Source: CAYQTL01 sp964420405
Lineage (GTDB): Bacteria > Acidobacteriota > Thermoanaerobaculia > Thermoanaerobaculales > Sulfomarinibacteraceae
DNA length: 39,292 bases
Assembly (NCBI GenBank): GCA_964420405.1
Contig: CAYQTL010000040.1
Span: 1-39,292, forward strand
Reading direction: 5' to 3'
Under the pieces are notes generated by a model. It was not told the DNA's origin and did not search any database. It saw only the letters and a list, made by a program, of their open reading frames with translations. Shown here one piece after another: positions 23,184 to 30,577 of this stretch. Numbering within the stretch: position 1 is the stretch's first letter; every line of letters begins with the position of its first letter. Position numbers and translations under genes: made by a program.

Positions 23184-25318
23184 GACGAGCCTCCCTTCCC
23201 GAGGCGGCCGGCCGCCTCGAGGGTGCTGGCGACGTCGGCCAGGTCCAGGTCCTCGAGCGTTCTGCGGGTCGGCCATCCGCTGGCGACGTCCCAACCCTCG
23301 AGGCGGTAGAACGTGGTCTTGAAGTCCTCGAACCTCTGCCGGTCCATCGAGCGGCCCATGATGTCGCGGTACACCCACTCGCCGCCGGCGTCGCGGCAGG
23401 GCCACATGAAGAACGGGAACAGCTCGCCCTTCTCGTACCTGGTCTCGTAGATGAACGGGGCGAACTGGACCATGTCGCGGTGCCGGCCCTGGAGCGTCCA
23501 GATCGCGTTGTCCAGGTTCCAGATCCGGCGCCCGATCTCGATGCCGTCCTCGAAGCTGAGCGTGTCGCCGGTCACGGCGTTCCAGAAGACGTGCTCGCCG
23601 GCGTCCTCCGACGCGGTGGCGCCCCGTCGGTCGGGGGTGTTGGTGTTGTAGAAGTCGGGCCAGCGCAGGTCGCAGTAGAGCGCCGACTCCTTGTAGAAGC
23701 GCGTGTAGTGCCGGTGCCATCGGACCAGCTGCGCGACGTCCTCGGAGTACATGTTCTCGTCGCTGTAGTCGAGGGCCTCGGGGCGGTTCCTCGCGTAGGG
23801 CGACAGCTTCTCGGCGATGATCGAGACCAGCTCCTCGGCCGGGATCCTCAAGGGCTTGGCGAAGGCGAAGGCGGACGTGATGTTGGTGAAGATGATGTTG
23901 AAGCAGTGCTCGCAGATGTCGCGGTCGCCGAGGATGCTGCCGTAGCCCCACTCGACCTCGGCCCGCGGGTCGTAGCCGTGCTCGGGCTGGCCCCAGTAGG
24001 AGAAGCTCATGTGGCCGGTGCGCAGGTCCTCCTCGCGGCCCCACGTGTAGGCTGTCTGCACCCAGCCGTCGGCGAGGTCGGCGCCGATGTCCTCGCGACA
24101 GGACAGCGCGTGGACCAGCTTCTCGGCGAACTCCAGCGTTCCGTACTTCTCCCAGGGCAGGTCGGAGTGGATGGCCTTGCCGGGCCCGAGCACGCCCTCC
24201 TCGACCAGATGCTCCAGCCAGTGCAGGCCGGTCAGGGCGAAGTAGGTGTTGAGGCCGTAGCGCTGGGCCGCGTCGGCGGCGCGGAGGTTGATCTCCACCA
24301 GCTCCGCGGTCGATCTCGCGACCCGCCTCGCGGGCGCGAAGTACCAGCTCGTCACCTGGCACTTGGTCTCGTGCCCGTAGCCGACCGAGTAGCGCGCGCG
24401 ACAGCCGCTGACGCACCCCTGGCAGGCCTGGGGACGGTACTCGTCGGTGGGCGGGGGGACCATCGCCATGAGCTTGGGTTGCTTGCCGATCTTGGTCCAG
24501 GCCTCGAAGTCCGGCTGCTCGATGTCGCTGACGTACTTCTCCTGGATGGCCGTGCGCGCCCGGAGCAGGGCGGTGGCATCGGCCACGGGGATCTCCCCGC
24601 TGCCGATCACGCTGATCGCCTTGAGGTTCTTCGAGCCCCAGACGCCGCCGAAGCCAGCCACGGCGGCGACGTTGCCCGCGTCGTGGACCAGGCAGCCGCC
24701 GCAGGTCCGGTTCTCGCCGGCGGGGCCGATGGTCATGATCGCGGGCCGCTGGGTGGTACGGCCCTGGTCGGTGGCGGGGTCGAGCGCCTCCTCGGCGGTC
24801 TCGTTGAGGTTCCACCAGCCGGTCCTGACGTCGCTGGGCACACCGATCCGCTGCCAGATCCTCTCCTGGGCGGTCCGGGTGTCGGTCCCCCAGAGGTCCG
24901 AGGCGTCGTGGAAGGAGACCTTGCGGTTGCGGACATCGACCCACACCGGGCTCGAGGCCCTGCCCTCGATGACGATCGCGTCGTAGCCGGCGTGCCGGAG
25001 CATGGTCCCGAAGCGACCCCCGATGTTCGACCGGGTGTACCAGTGAACCGGGTACGTGTTCAGGCCCACCCCGACGACCTCGCAGCGGCCGGCGGACGGC
25101 GCCAGCGTCCCGTTCAACGGCGAGGTGGTGACGACGATGACGTTGGCCGGATCGGTGCCGTCGGTGATCGACTTGTCCTTGCAGAACCGCCAGAACAGGG
25201 CGGAGCCGAGACCGTGGCCGCCGCCCCAGGACCGGTAGTCGGCGGTGTCGATCTCGATCGCGCGCTGCGCGGTGAGGTCGAGCCGGAGGATCGTGCCTGC
25301 GTAGCCGTACAGCGTCAT
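23180..25318 (-). CDS. Aldehyde:ferredoxin oxidoreductase family molybdo-/tungstoenzyme, YdhV-like
   Basis: 712-aa enzyme of the AOR family, which carries a tungsto- or molybdo-bispterin cofactor and a [4Fe-4S] cluster. The N-terminus 'GYAGTILRLDLT' is typical. Pterin-binding-region motifs include 'SGRCEVVGVG'-like 'SAGRCEVVGVGLNTYPVHWYTRSNIGG' and 'GPAGENRTCGGC'. The cluster ligands are 'CQGCVSGC' near residues 296-303 and a fourth Cys in 'DRDICEHC' near 463. Length and pairing with a Tat ferredoxin-like protein resemble E. coli YdhV/YdhY rather than classic aldehyde oxidoreductase. No Tat signal on this subunit, so cytoplasmic unless co-exported. ATG 25318 follows GGAGGAGG. Substrate unknown; benzoyl-CoA reductase-type BamB is a more distant alternative. 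Confidence 0.88.
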   Translation of the reverse strand: MTLYGYAGTILRLDLTAQRAIEIDTADYRSWGGGHGLGSALFWRFCKDKSITDGTDPANVIVVTTSPLNGTLAPSAGRCEVVGVGLNTYPVHWYTRSNIGGRFGTMLRHAGYDAIVIEGRASSPVWVDVRNRKVSFHDASDLWGTDTRTAQERIWQRIGVPSDVRTGWWNLNETAEEALDPATDQGRTTQRPAIMTIGPAGENRTCGGCLVHDAGNVAAVAGFGGVWGSKNLKAISVIGSGEIPVADATALLRARTAIQEKYVSDIEQPDFEAWTKIGKQPKLMAMVPPPTDEYRPQACQGCVSGCRARYSVGYGHETKCQVTSWYFAPARRVARSTAELVEINLRAADAAQRYGLNTYFALTGLHWLEHLVEEGVLGPGKAIHSDLPWEKYGTLEFAEKLVHALSCREDIGADLADGWVQTAYTWGREEDLRTGHMSFSYWGQPEHGYDPRAEVEWGYGSILGDRDICEHCFNIIFTNITSAFAFAKPLRIPAEELVSIIAEKLSPYARNRPEALDYSDENMYSEDVAQLVRWHRHYTRFYKESALYCDLRWPDFYNTNTPDRRGATASEDAGEHVFWNAVTGDTLSFEDGIEIGRRIWNLDNAIWTLQGRHRDMVQFAPFIYETRYEKGELFPFFMWPCRDAGGEWVYRDIMGRSMDRQRFEDFKTTFYRLEGWDVASGWPTRRTLEDLDLADVASTLEAAGRLGKGGSS

Positions 25319-25340
25319 GGGTCTGCCTCCTCCCCCGCCG

Positions 25341-26024
25341 TCACTCGGCCGTCATGCCCAGGCGCTTCCAGACCCAGTCCCGCAGGTTGACCTGGTAGGA
25401 GCTGTCCGCGAGGGTCTGGCTCGGCATCTCCCGGGTGAACGAGATGGCCCGAACAGGGCAGACGCGCACGCACGCCTGGATGCCGTCCGGCCCGCCCGTC
25501 TCGTCGAGGTAGGGGGTGTCGACGCAGAGGTCGCACTTCTGGGACTTCCGGTTGCCCGTGTCCCACTGCAGGCGGGCCGGGGTGAACGGGCAGGCCTGGA
25601 TGCACATCCGGCAGCCGATGCACAGCTCCGGGTCGACCCGCCGCACGTTGCCGTTCGCCTCGTCGACGTGGTTCGCGCCGGTCGGGCAGACCTCGACGCA
25701 GGGAGCGTTCTGGCACTGCCGGCACTGGGCGATGAACAGGTCGTCCGGCCAGTCGCCGAACGAGTCCTGCATGATCTGGATGCGCGACTTCGTGTACGAA
25801 GCCGAGCCCGTGTGGGCCAGCGAGCAGGCCATCATGCAGGACCCGCAGCCCTGGCACTTCTTCGTGTCGACCACGAGAAAGCCCTCGGAGTTGGGGATGA
25901 CGAAGCGGCCGTCCGCCAGCAGCACCCCCGGGCTGGCCGCCGCGACGCAGCCGGTCGCGGCCATCGAGACGACGAAGCGCCGCCGGGTGATGCCGTGGGG
26001 ATCGTCGGTGCTCCTCGGTGCCAT
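25341..26024 (-). CDS. Tat-exported four-cluster [4Fe-4S] ferredoxin-like subunit
   Basis: 227-aa electron-transfer protein of the DmsB/HybA/YdhY type. The Tat signal 'TRRRFVVSMAATG' lies near residues 13-25. Four cysteine groups follow: 'CQGCGSCMMAC', 'CRQCQNAPCVEVCP', 'CIGCRMCIQACP', and 'CDLC...ACVRVCP', enough for four [4Fe-4S] clusters. ATG 26024 is preceded by GGAGGAGG. It lies 22 nt upstream of the AOR gene and starts the operon, so it likely passes electrons between the AOR subunit and the cytochromes. A Tat signal here but not on the AOR subunit leaves open whether the complex is exported as a unit. Confidence 0.9.
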   Translation of the reverse strand: MAPRSTDDPHGITRRRFVVSMAATGCVAAASPGVLLADGRFVIPNSEGFLVVDTKKCQGCGSCMMACSLAHTGSASYTKSRIQIMQDSFGDWPDDLFIAQCRQCQNAPCVEVCPTGANHVDEANGNVRRVDPELCIGCRMCIQACPFTPARLQWDTGNRKSQKCDLCVDTPYLDETGGPDGIQACVRVCPVRAISFTREMPSQTLADSSYQVNLRDWVWKRLGMTAE

Positions 26025-26118
26025 GCGCCTCCTCCGTCCCGGCGAAACGGTCGCCACGCCGCCCTCCCCGCAACACTACTACAGGGTTTTCGCTGTATCA
26101 ATGGTACGATGCCGACGC
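26025..26118. promoter_or_regulatory. Divergent promoter region between redox operon and MobB/MobA-like gene
   Basis: An unusually AT-rich stretch in this GC-rich DNA at 26075-26110. On the minus strand GCGAAAACCCTGTAGTAG resembles the motif before 28630, 31388 and 34910. On the plus strand TACGAT (26105-26110) precedes ATG 26119 by 8 nt. Confidence 0.4.
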
Positions 26119-27264
26119 ATGGAGACGGCACTCGACCACCCCGGATGCCCGCTGCCCGGCGCGGCACCCCTCATCGGCGACCGTCCCTCCCGGCCCGACC
26201 TGCTCATCGTCGGTGGCACGGGTCGGAGCTCCGGCAAGACGGAGCTGGCGTGCCGCCTGATCCGCCGCCACGCCGACTCGACGCCGGTGGTCGGGCTCAA
26301 GGTCACCGCGGTCGAGCGAGCCGGCGGCGACTGCCCCCACGGAGGGACGGGCTGCGGTGTCTGCTCGTCGCTCGACCGGCCGTGGATCGTCAGCCGCGAC
26401 GAGGATCCCGGGACACCGAAGGACACCGGCCGCATGCTCGCCAGCGGAGCTCGCCGCGTCTACTGGCTGCGGGCGTTGCGGCCGGAGCTGGCCGACGGCG
26501 CCGCCGACCTGCTGCGCCGCGTCCCGCCGGGATGGGTCGGCGTGTGTGAGTCGACCAGCTTCCGGGAGGTGGTCGAGCCCGGCCTGTTCCTCCTGGTCCG
26601 TGCCGCCGGGCACACACCGGTCAAGCCTTCGGCCCGGGCGGTGGCCCACCTGGCGGAGCGGGTGGTGGTCTCGGACGGACGCTCCTTCGATCTCGACCTC
26701 GACCGGATCTCCGTCGTCGACGGGCAGTGGGCGCTCCGTCGCGAGACGCTCGCGGTGGTTGTCGGCGGAGTCGGGGACCGTCGCGACGGCGGTCGCGCCG
26801 CCGCGCTCCGCCGGACGTGGGCGTCTCTCGGACCCCAGTTCGACCGGATCGTCGCCGGCGCCGGCGCCGCTGCTGCGGGTCCGTTTCCGGCACCCCCGAC
26901 CGGGCCGCCGGAGTCGCCCGGGGAATGGTGTCTGGTCACACTCCCCCTCGCGGGCGGCGTCCCGCCCGGGCTGGTCAACGCGATGTTCCGCCGGCGGGCG
27001 GGCGTGGACGTGGTGGTCGCGCTGACGGGGGCAGACGATGTCCACGGGTGCCTCGCGCTGTGCCGCAGGGGTCTGCTTCCGGAGGCGATCTCCGCCATCC
27101 GGCTCGGCTCCCGGGCCGAGGCCGCCCTCAGGGCCCACCACACGGTCAGGACGCTGCGGTGGGCGGCCGCGGGACCGGCGACCGGGCCCGGATCGCCGCA
27201 GCCGGCGGTGGTGCGGGCCGCCCCGCCGGTCCCGGCATGCCGCTCCGAGGCGGAGGCCGGGTGA
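26119..27264 (+). CDS. P-loop NTPase fused to MobA-like domain, probable Mo/W cofactor protein
   Basis: 381 aa. The N-terminal half opens with a P-loop-like 'LIVGGTGRSSGKTELACRLIRR', then 'VVGLKVT', a cysteine cluster ('GGDCPHGGTGCGVCSSLDRPW') and 'KDTGRMLASGARRVYWLR', recalling the GTP-binding MobB class. The C-terminal half (from about residue 208) follows the MobA nucleotidyltransferase outline: 'TLAVVVGGVGDRRDGGRAAALRRTWASLG', 'LVNAMFRRRAGVDVVVALTG', 'ALCRRGLLPEAISAIRLGSRAEAALR'. The MobA nucleotide-binding motif (LAGGxSxRMGxDK) is not preserved, so enzymatic activity is doubtful. It overlaps the mobB start by 4 nt and diverges from the AOR operon, consistent with cofactor maturation. ATG 26119 is chosen from the nearby TACGAT box; ATG 26101 is possible. 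Confidence 0.6.
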   Translation: METALDHPGCPLPGAAPLIGDRPSRPDLLIVGGTGRSSGKTELACRLIRRHADSTPVVGLKVTAVERAGGDCPHGGTGCGVCSSLDRPWIVSRDEDPGTPKDTGRMLASGARRVYWLRALRPELADGAADLLRRVPPGWVGVCESTSFREVVEPGLFLLVRAAGHTPVKPSARAVAHLAERVVVSDGRSFDLDLDRISVVDGQWALRRETLAVVVGGVGDRRDGGRAAALRRTWASLGPQFDRIVAGAGAAAAGPFPAPPTGPPESPGEWCLVTLPLAGGVPPGLVNAMFRRRAGVDVVVALTGADDVHGCLALCRRGLLPEAISAIRLGSRAEAALRAHHTVRTLRWAAAGPATGPGSPQPAVVRAAPPVPACRSEAEAG

Positions 27265-27785
27265 AGGTGGCGGCGTCGGTGTTCTCCGTCGTCGGCGAGT
27301 CCGGCTCCGGCAAGACCACCGTGATCGAGGGCCTCGTCGCCGCGATGGCCGACCTCGGCCTGCGGGTCGGGACCATCAAGCACGACGTCCACGGCTTTCA
27401 GATGGACCACGAGGGCAAGGACAGCTTCCGCCACAAGGCGGCGGGGGCCTCGACCACCCTCATCTCCTCTCCGTGGCAGATCGGCATGGTCCGCGACACC
27501 GACCGCGACCACACCGTCGGTGAGCTGGTGGAGAGGTTCCTGGACGATGTCGACGTGGTCCTGACCGAGGACTACCACCTCGAGCGGTGGCCGAAGGTGG
27601 AGGTCCACCGACGCGCCACCGGCAAGGGTCTGCGGTGTGCAGGTGACCGCACCGTTCTCGCCGTGGTCTCGGACGAGCCGCTGGCGGTCGACGTGCCGGT
27701 CTTCGGTTTCGGGCAGCTGGCGGAGGTCGCCCGCCTCCTGCTCGACCACGGAGGACCTGCGCGGAGGCGGCCGGACGCGAGCTGA
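27261..27785 (+). CDS. mobB: MobB, molybdopterin-guanine dinucleotide biosynthesis GTP-binding protein
   Basis: 174-aa P-loop protein that assists conversion of molybdopterin to its guanine dinucleotide form. The Walker A motif is near the N-terminus ('VVGESGSGKTTVIEGLV'), then the diagnostic 'VGTIKHDVHGFQMDHEGKDSFRHKAAGA', and 'DVVLTEDYHLERWPKVEVHR', which corresponds to the MobB 'EGFK...KIEV' segment. The GTG start overlaps the upstream MobB/MobA-like gene (GTGA). It would supply cofactor to molybdo- or tungstoenzymes such as the AOR-family protein encoded divergently. Length matches the family. Confidence 0.93.
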   Translation: MKVAASVFSVVGESGSGKTTVIEGLVAAMADLGLRVGTIKHDVHGFQMDHEGKDSFRHKAAGASTTLISSPWQIGMVRDTDRDHTVGELVERFLDDVDVVLTEDYHLERWPKVEVHRRATGKGLRCAGDRTVLAVVSDEPLAVDVPVFGFGQLAEVARLLLDHGGPARRRPDAS

Positions 27786-27790
27786 GAAGC

Positions 27791-27822
27791 GGGCCGGCAG
27801 GCCCGGTCCCGCCGGCCGGCCC
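27791..27822. terminator. GC-rich hairpin between convergent genes
   Basis: GGGCCGGC (27791-27798) is the exact reverse complement of GCCGGCCC (27815-27822). It lies 6 nt after mobB and just after the convergent CRLG-motif gene, so it could stop transcription from both sides. No T-tract. Confidence 0.4.
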
Positions 27823-27835
27823 CGACAGCCCGATC

Positions 27836-28270
27836 TCAGAACGCTCCGAGACGGCACTCGCGGATCGTGATGCCGAGCCTGTCGGCCACGAAGGCCGCGT
27901 GGAGGGGCTCCACCGAGAAGCGCTCCGCCACCCCCCACAGACGGTCGCAGCTGATCTCCCCGCGCCCGGTTCGGGCGGTGAGCAGGGCATCCTCGAGTCC
28001 GTCCGGCGCCGGGCGGAGCACGACGCCGGCGGCCTCCCAGCCCTTGCCGTGCCCGGCATGACCGAAGAGGCCGAGCCGGCATCGGTTGAGGCGGATCCTG
28101 AGCTGATCCGCGGCGCGGCCGACCTCGATCGGCGCCACGCCGAGCGCATCCGCGGCCTCGTGGGCGGCCGCGCACGGCAGCCGGCCGTCCTCGAGCCGGG
28201 AGCGGATGGCCTCCGCGATCCTTCCGTCGACCTGAGCCTGCGGGTCGACCGCCTTCTCGTCGAGCGCCAT
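27836..28270 (-). CDS. Small tandem-repeat protein with CRLG(L/A)F motifs, unknown function
   Basis: 144-aa soluble protein with an internal duplication. Each half is helix-rich, looks like a winged-helix segment and ends in the same motif: 'EVGRAADQLRIRLNRCRLGLFG' (about residues 49-70) and 'AFVADRLGITIRECRLGAF' at the C-terminus. The first half includes 'AHEAADALGVAP', resembling a helix-turn-helix. ATG 28270 is chosen because GGGAGGACCC lies just upstream. The gene lies between mobB and the riboswitch-controlled TonB receptor, and its upstream region is shared with that receptor. A regulatory or metal-cofactor-related role is possible but inferred only from context. Confidence 0.7.
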   Translation of the reverse strand: MALDEKAVDPQAQVDGRIAEAIRSRLEDGRLPCAAAHEAADALGVAPIEVGRAADQLRIRLNRCRLGLFGHAGHGKGWEAAGVVLRPAPDGLEDALLTARTGRGEISCDRLWGVAERFSVEPLHAAFVADRLGITIRECRLGAF

Positions 28271-28430
28271 GGGTCCTCCCTGGAAACAGCCAGATGCTAC
28301 CTCAGCCTTGCCGTCGTGCCGCCCTGGTCGGCGGAGACGCCCCTTCGGCGGGCCTCCCGGTACGGGATACTCCTGCTGCCACCCGCAGCCCCCGCCACGA
28401 TCCGGCGCTGCCGGGAGCCCCGATCCACAT

Positions 28431-28453
28431 ATCGTGAAATCACGGTATAGTTC
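28431..28453 (+). promoter_or_regulatory. Putative promoter element upstream of riboswitch/TonB receptor
   Basis: ATCGTGAAATCACGG then TATAGT at 28446-28451. TATAGT is a good -10 match in otherwise very GC-rich DNA. The element resembles those at 31222 and 34776 (see finding). Confidence 0.45.
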
Positions 28454-28504
28454 CGGGGACAGCCCGAGTCGCCGCGGCGGAACAGGAGCGCGCGCGGCGA
28501 TCGC

Positions 28505-28620
28505 GAACCTCTCCGACCCGCGCCGTCCCTCCGGGAGAGCGTGGGCGAGGCCCGGGACGAAGACCGTCCCGGGCCGAGGGTCGGCGGGGCAACCCGTCGG
28601 CCTCCCGTGCTTGGAAAGGA
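28505..28620 (+). ncRNA. Probable Moco/Tuco riboswitch (molybdenum/tungsten cofactor RNA motif)
   Basis: A structured leader directly before the TonB receptor. Helices visible: CTCTCC (28509-28514) with GGAGAG (28534-28539); a 9-bp stem GCCCGGGAC/GTCCCGGGC (28550-28574) with loop GAAGACC; GGCGGG-GCAA-CCCGTC (28583-28598), extended by GAGG/CCTC. The 3' end, TCCCGTGCTTGGAAAGG (28603-28619), matches what I recall of the conserved 3' end of the E. coli moaA Moco leader (TCCCGT, 3 nt, TGGAAAGG) following a hairpin. The ribosome site AAGGAG lies within this 3' strand, so ligand binding could control translation. The 5' part is less certain. Adjacent Mo/W genes support the call. Confidence 0.68.
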
Positions 28621-28629
28621 GAGCACACC

Positions 28630-30129
28630 ATGAACCCGACGGTCCGTTTCCTGGTGGCGTTCCCACTGCTCTGCGCGGCCACAGCAGCTGCCCAGAACCT
28701 CCCACCCACGCCCACGCCGGCGCCCGAAGGCTACCGGCACTACGCGCTCGGCACGATCACCGTCACCGAGGACGCGCCGCCCGTCGATGTCGTCGACGTC
28801 GACGTCATGGCCGCGGAGGAGATCGAGGCCCGCAACGCGCGCACCGTCGCCGAGGCGCTGGAGACGGTCCCCGGCATCCGCGTCTCGACCGGGCGCAAGG
28901 CAGAGCCCAGGGTCTCGGTCCACGGCTTCGACCAGTCAAAGGTGCTGGTCCTCGTCGACGGCGTGCCGTACTACGAGACCACCTACGGCCAGCTCGACCT
29001 CAATCAGATCCCGACCGCCAACATCGCCCGCATCGAGGTCAGCAAGGGCGCCGCGTCGGTGGTGTACGGCGCCAACGCCATGGGCGGGGTCGTCAACATC
29101 ATCACCAAGCAGCCCGCCGACACCCCGTTCACCGGCGTCACCGCCGAGCTCGGCTCAAACGGCATCGGTAACGTCTCCCTGACCCACGGCGGCCGCCGCG
29201 GCAAGCTCGGCTACTGGCTCAACTACAGCCACCAGGAGCGCGACGGGTGGGACCTGTCGGAGGATTTCGAATCGGTGGAGGGACGGATCGTATACCGCGG
29301 CCCGTCGAGCACCGTCCCGGCCCTGCTCCAGCGCGAGGGCGAGCGGACCAACTCCGACGTGGAGCGCGACGCCGCCTGGTTCAAGTTCGGGCTGGACAAC
29401 GGGCCCGACTCGGCGTACTGGGTCAACCTCCACTACCTCAACATGTCCAAGGGCCTGCCGCCGGCGACCGACGAGGTGCGGGTGTTCCTGAGCCCGCCCG
29501 CGTTCTCGCACCTGGCGAGGATGCCGGACTACCGCGACACCGGAATCGACCTCGACATGCGGCAACGGCTCGCGGACGGGCTGGTCCTCAAGGGGAAGCT
29601 CTTCTACCACGACCACGAGGACAACTACGACTCCTACCCCGACCTCGACTACACCGACCGGCTGACCCGCAGCACCTTCCAGAACTACGCCGAGGTGAGG
29701 ATCCGCGGGCTCGAGCTTGCGGGCTCGGTCCAGGCCGCGGAGGGGCTGCTGGTGAGCGCTCACGTCACCTGGACAGATGTCGCCGACCGAAGCGCCGGGC
29801 GCGTGACCGAGGACGTCGTCAACGTCCCCGAGCTCACCGGCCACCTCGCCGTGCGCTGGCAGCTTCCCAGGGTTCCGGCCCGCCTCGACCTCGGCGGCAC
29901 CTGGATGGACGAGGTCTTCACCTCGCTGCCTTCGCCCCTCTACCCGAACGACCCCACGCAGCGGGTCGATGCCGTATTCCTCGTCGCCGCCCGGCTCGGC
30001 TGGGACGTGACGCCGAACCTCGAGCTGTGGGGGGCAGGCCGGAACCTGCTCGACGAGGACTACGAGTCCGAGTACGCCTACCCCGGGCCGGGCCGGGAGC
30101 TCTCCGCGGGGCTGACCGCGAGCTTCTGA
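28630..30129 (+). CDS. TonB-dependent outer-membrane receptor, unusually short barrel
   Basis: 499-aa energised outer-membrane importer. A signal peptide (ends 'TAAAQ') is followed by a plug domain at about residues 45-160: 'TVAEALETVPGIRVSTG', 'RVSVHGFDQSKVLVLVDGVPYYETTYG', 'IARIEVSKGAASVVYGANAMGGVVNIIT'. The barrel follows, with the late receptor motif 'NYAEVRIRGLEL' and a C-terminal 'LGWDVTPNLELWGAGRNLLDEDYE...LTASF' ending in Phe. The barrel is only about 340 residues against roughly 450-500 in typical receptors; strands seem missing between 'DRLTRST' and 'NYAEVRIRG'. ATG 28630 has AAGGAG at 8-9 nt. The Moco-type leader suggests uptake of molybdate, tungstate or a related chelate, which is inference. 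Confidence 0.85.
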   Translation: MNPTVRFLVAFPLLCAATAAAQNLPPTPTPAPEGYRHYALGTITVTEDAPPVDVVDVDVMAAEEIEARNARTVAEALETVPGIRVSTGRKAEPRVSVHGFDQSKVLVLVDGVPYYETTYGQLDLNQIPTANIARIEVSKGAASVVYGANAMGGVVNIITKQPADTPFTGVTAELGSNGIGNVSLTHGGRRGKLGYWLNYSHQERDGWDLSEDFESVEGRIVYRGPSSTVPALLQREGERTNSDVERDAAWFKFGLDNGPDSAYWVNLHYLNMSKGLPPATDEVRVFLSPPAFSHLARMPDYRDTGIDLDMRQRLADGLVLKGKLFYHDHEDNYDSYPDLDYTDRLTRSTFQNYAEVRIRGLELAGSVQAAEGLLVSAHVTWTDVADRSAGRVTEDVVNVPELTGHLAVRWQLPRVPARLDLGGTWMDEVFTSLPSPLYPNDPTQRVDAVFLVAARLGWDVTPNLELWGAGRNLLDEDYESEYAYPGPGRELSAGLTASF

Positions 30130-30187
30130 CGCCTGCCGACGCGGCGGAGCTGCGGCGCGCTGCAGCCGGAGAACGGCCGGCCCCTGC

Positions 30188-30193
30188 TATTCT
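30188..30193 (+). promoter_or_regulatory. Putative -10 box of leaderless DUF5674 gene
   Basis: TATTCT, then CCCGAC, then ATG at 30200. The 6-nt spacing matches the other leaderless candidates. Confidence 0.5.
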
Positions 30194-30199
30194 CCCGAC

Positions 30200-30577
30200 A
30201 TGCCGGATTCCGCCCCGGACATCGTCGTCGTGACGCGCAAGATCGACGCCCGGGAGCTCGCTCGCTTGACCAGAGCGTTCTTCGAGGACATGGTCAAGTA
30301 CGTCGTCGACATCGAGCGCGGCGTGGCCGCCGTCGGCGGTGAGCTTCACGCGGACGCCGAGGAGCTGCTCCTGGCCGAAGGGAGTCGTCAGAGCGACCTG
30401 TGGGGTGCGAACTACTACCCGGGGCGCGGCCCTGACGGCTGCATCGAGTACACCTCGTTGATCAACATCCGCCCCGCACAGGGCAACCCAAGCATGCTCG
30501 TCGAGGACGAGACGACCCGCACCCGCCTCCGCGAGCTCACCTTCGCTCTCATCGGCCAAGGGGAGCCCCTGCCATGA
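30200..30577 (+). CDS. DUF5674 family protein
   Basis: 125-aa soluble protein. The central block 'MVKYVVDIERGVAAVGGELHADAEELLLAEGSRQSDLWGANYYPG' is, to my recollection, the hallmark of DUF5674, a family of unknown function; many members read almost identically there. The acidic/His-rich centre (HADAEELLL) could bind a metal, but that is speculation. A TATTCT box 6 nt before the ATG suggests a leaderless mRNA. The stop overlaps the next gene by 4 nt (ATGA), forming a two-gene unit. Confidence 0.82.
   Translation: MPDSAPDIVVVTRKIDARELARLTRAFFEDMVKYVVDIERGVAAVGGELHADAEELLLAEGSRQSDLWGANYYPGRGPDGCIEYTSLINIRPAQGNPSMLVEDETTRTRLRELTFALIGQGEPLP

Larger units (their letters stand above)
28271..28629. 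other. Intergenic region between divergent genes
   Basis: No gene seen. It holds the upstream region of the CRLG-motif gene (with GGGAGG ribosome site at its left end), the AT-rich promoter element at 28431-28453, and the Moco-type leader 28505-28620. A minus-strand imperfect hairpin (CTGGCTGTTTCCAG) lies near 28280-28293. Confidence 0.5.

Noticed and set aside
28490..28629. Cobalamin riboswitch before the TonB receptor
   Set aside because: I could not find a B12-box-like sequence or the expected junction, whereas the 3' end fits the Moco-type motif.
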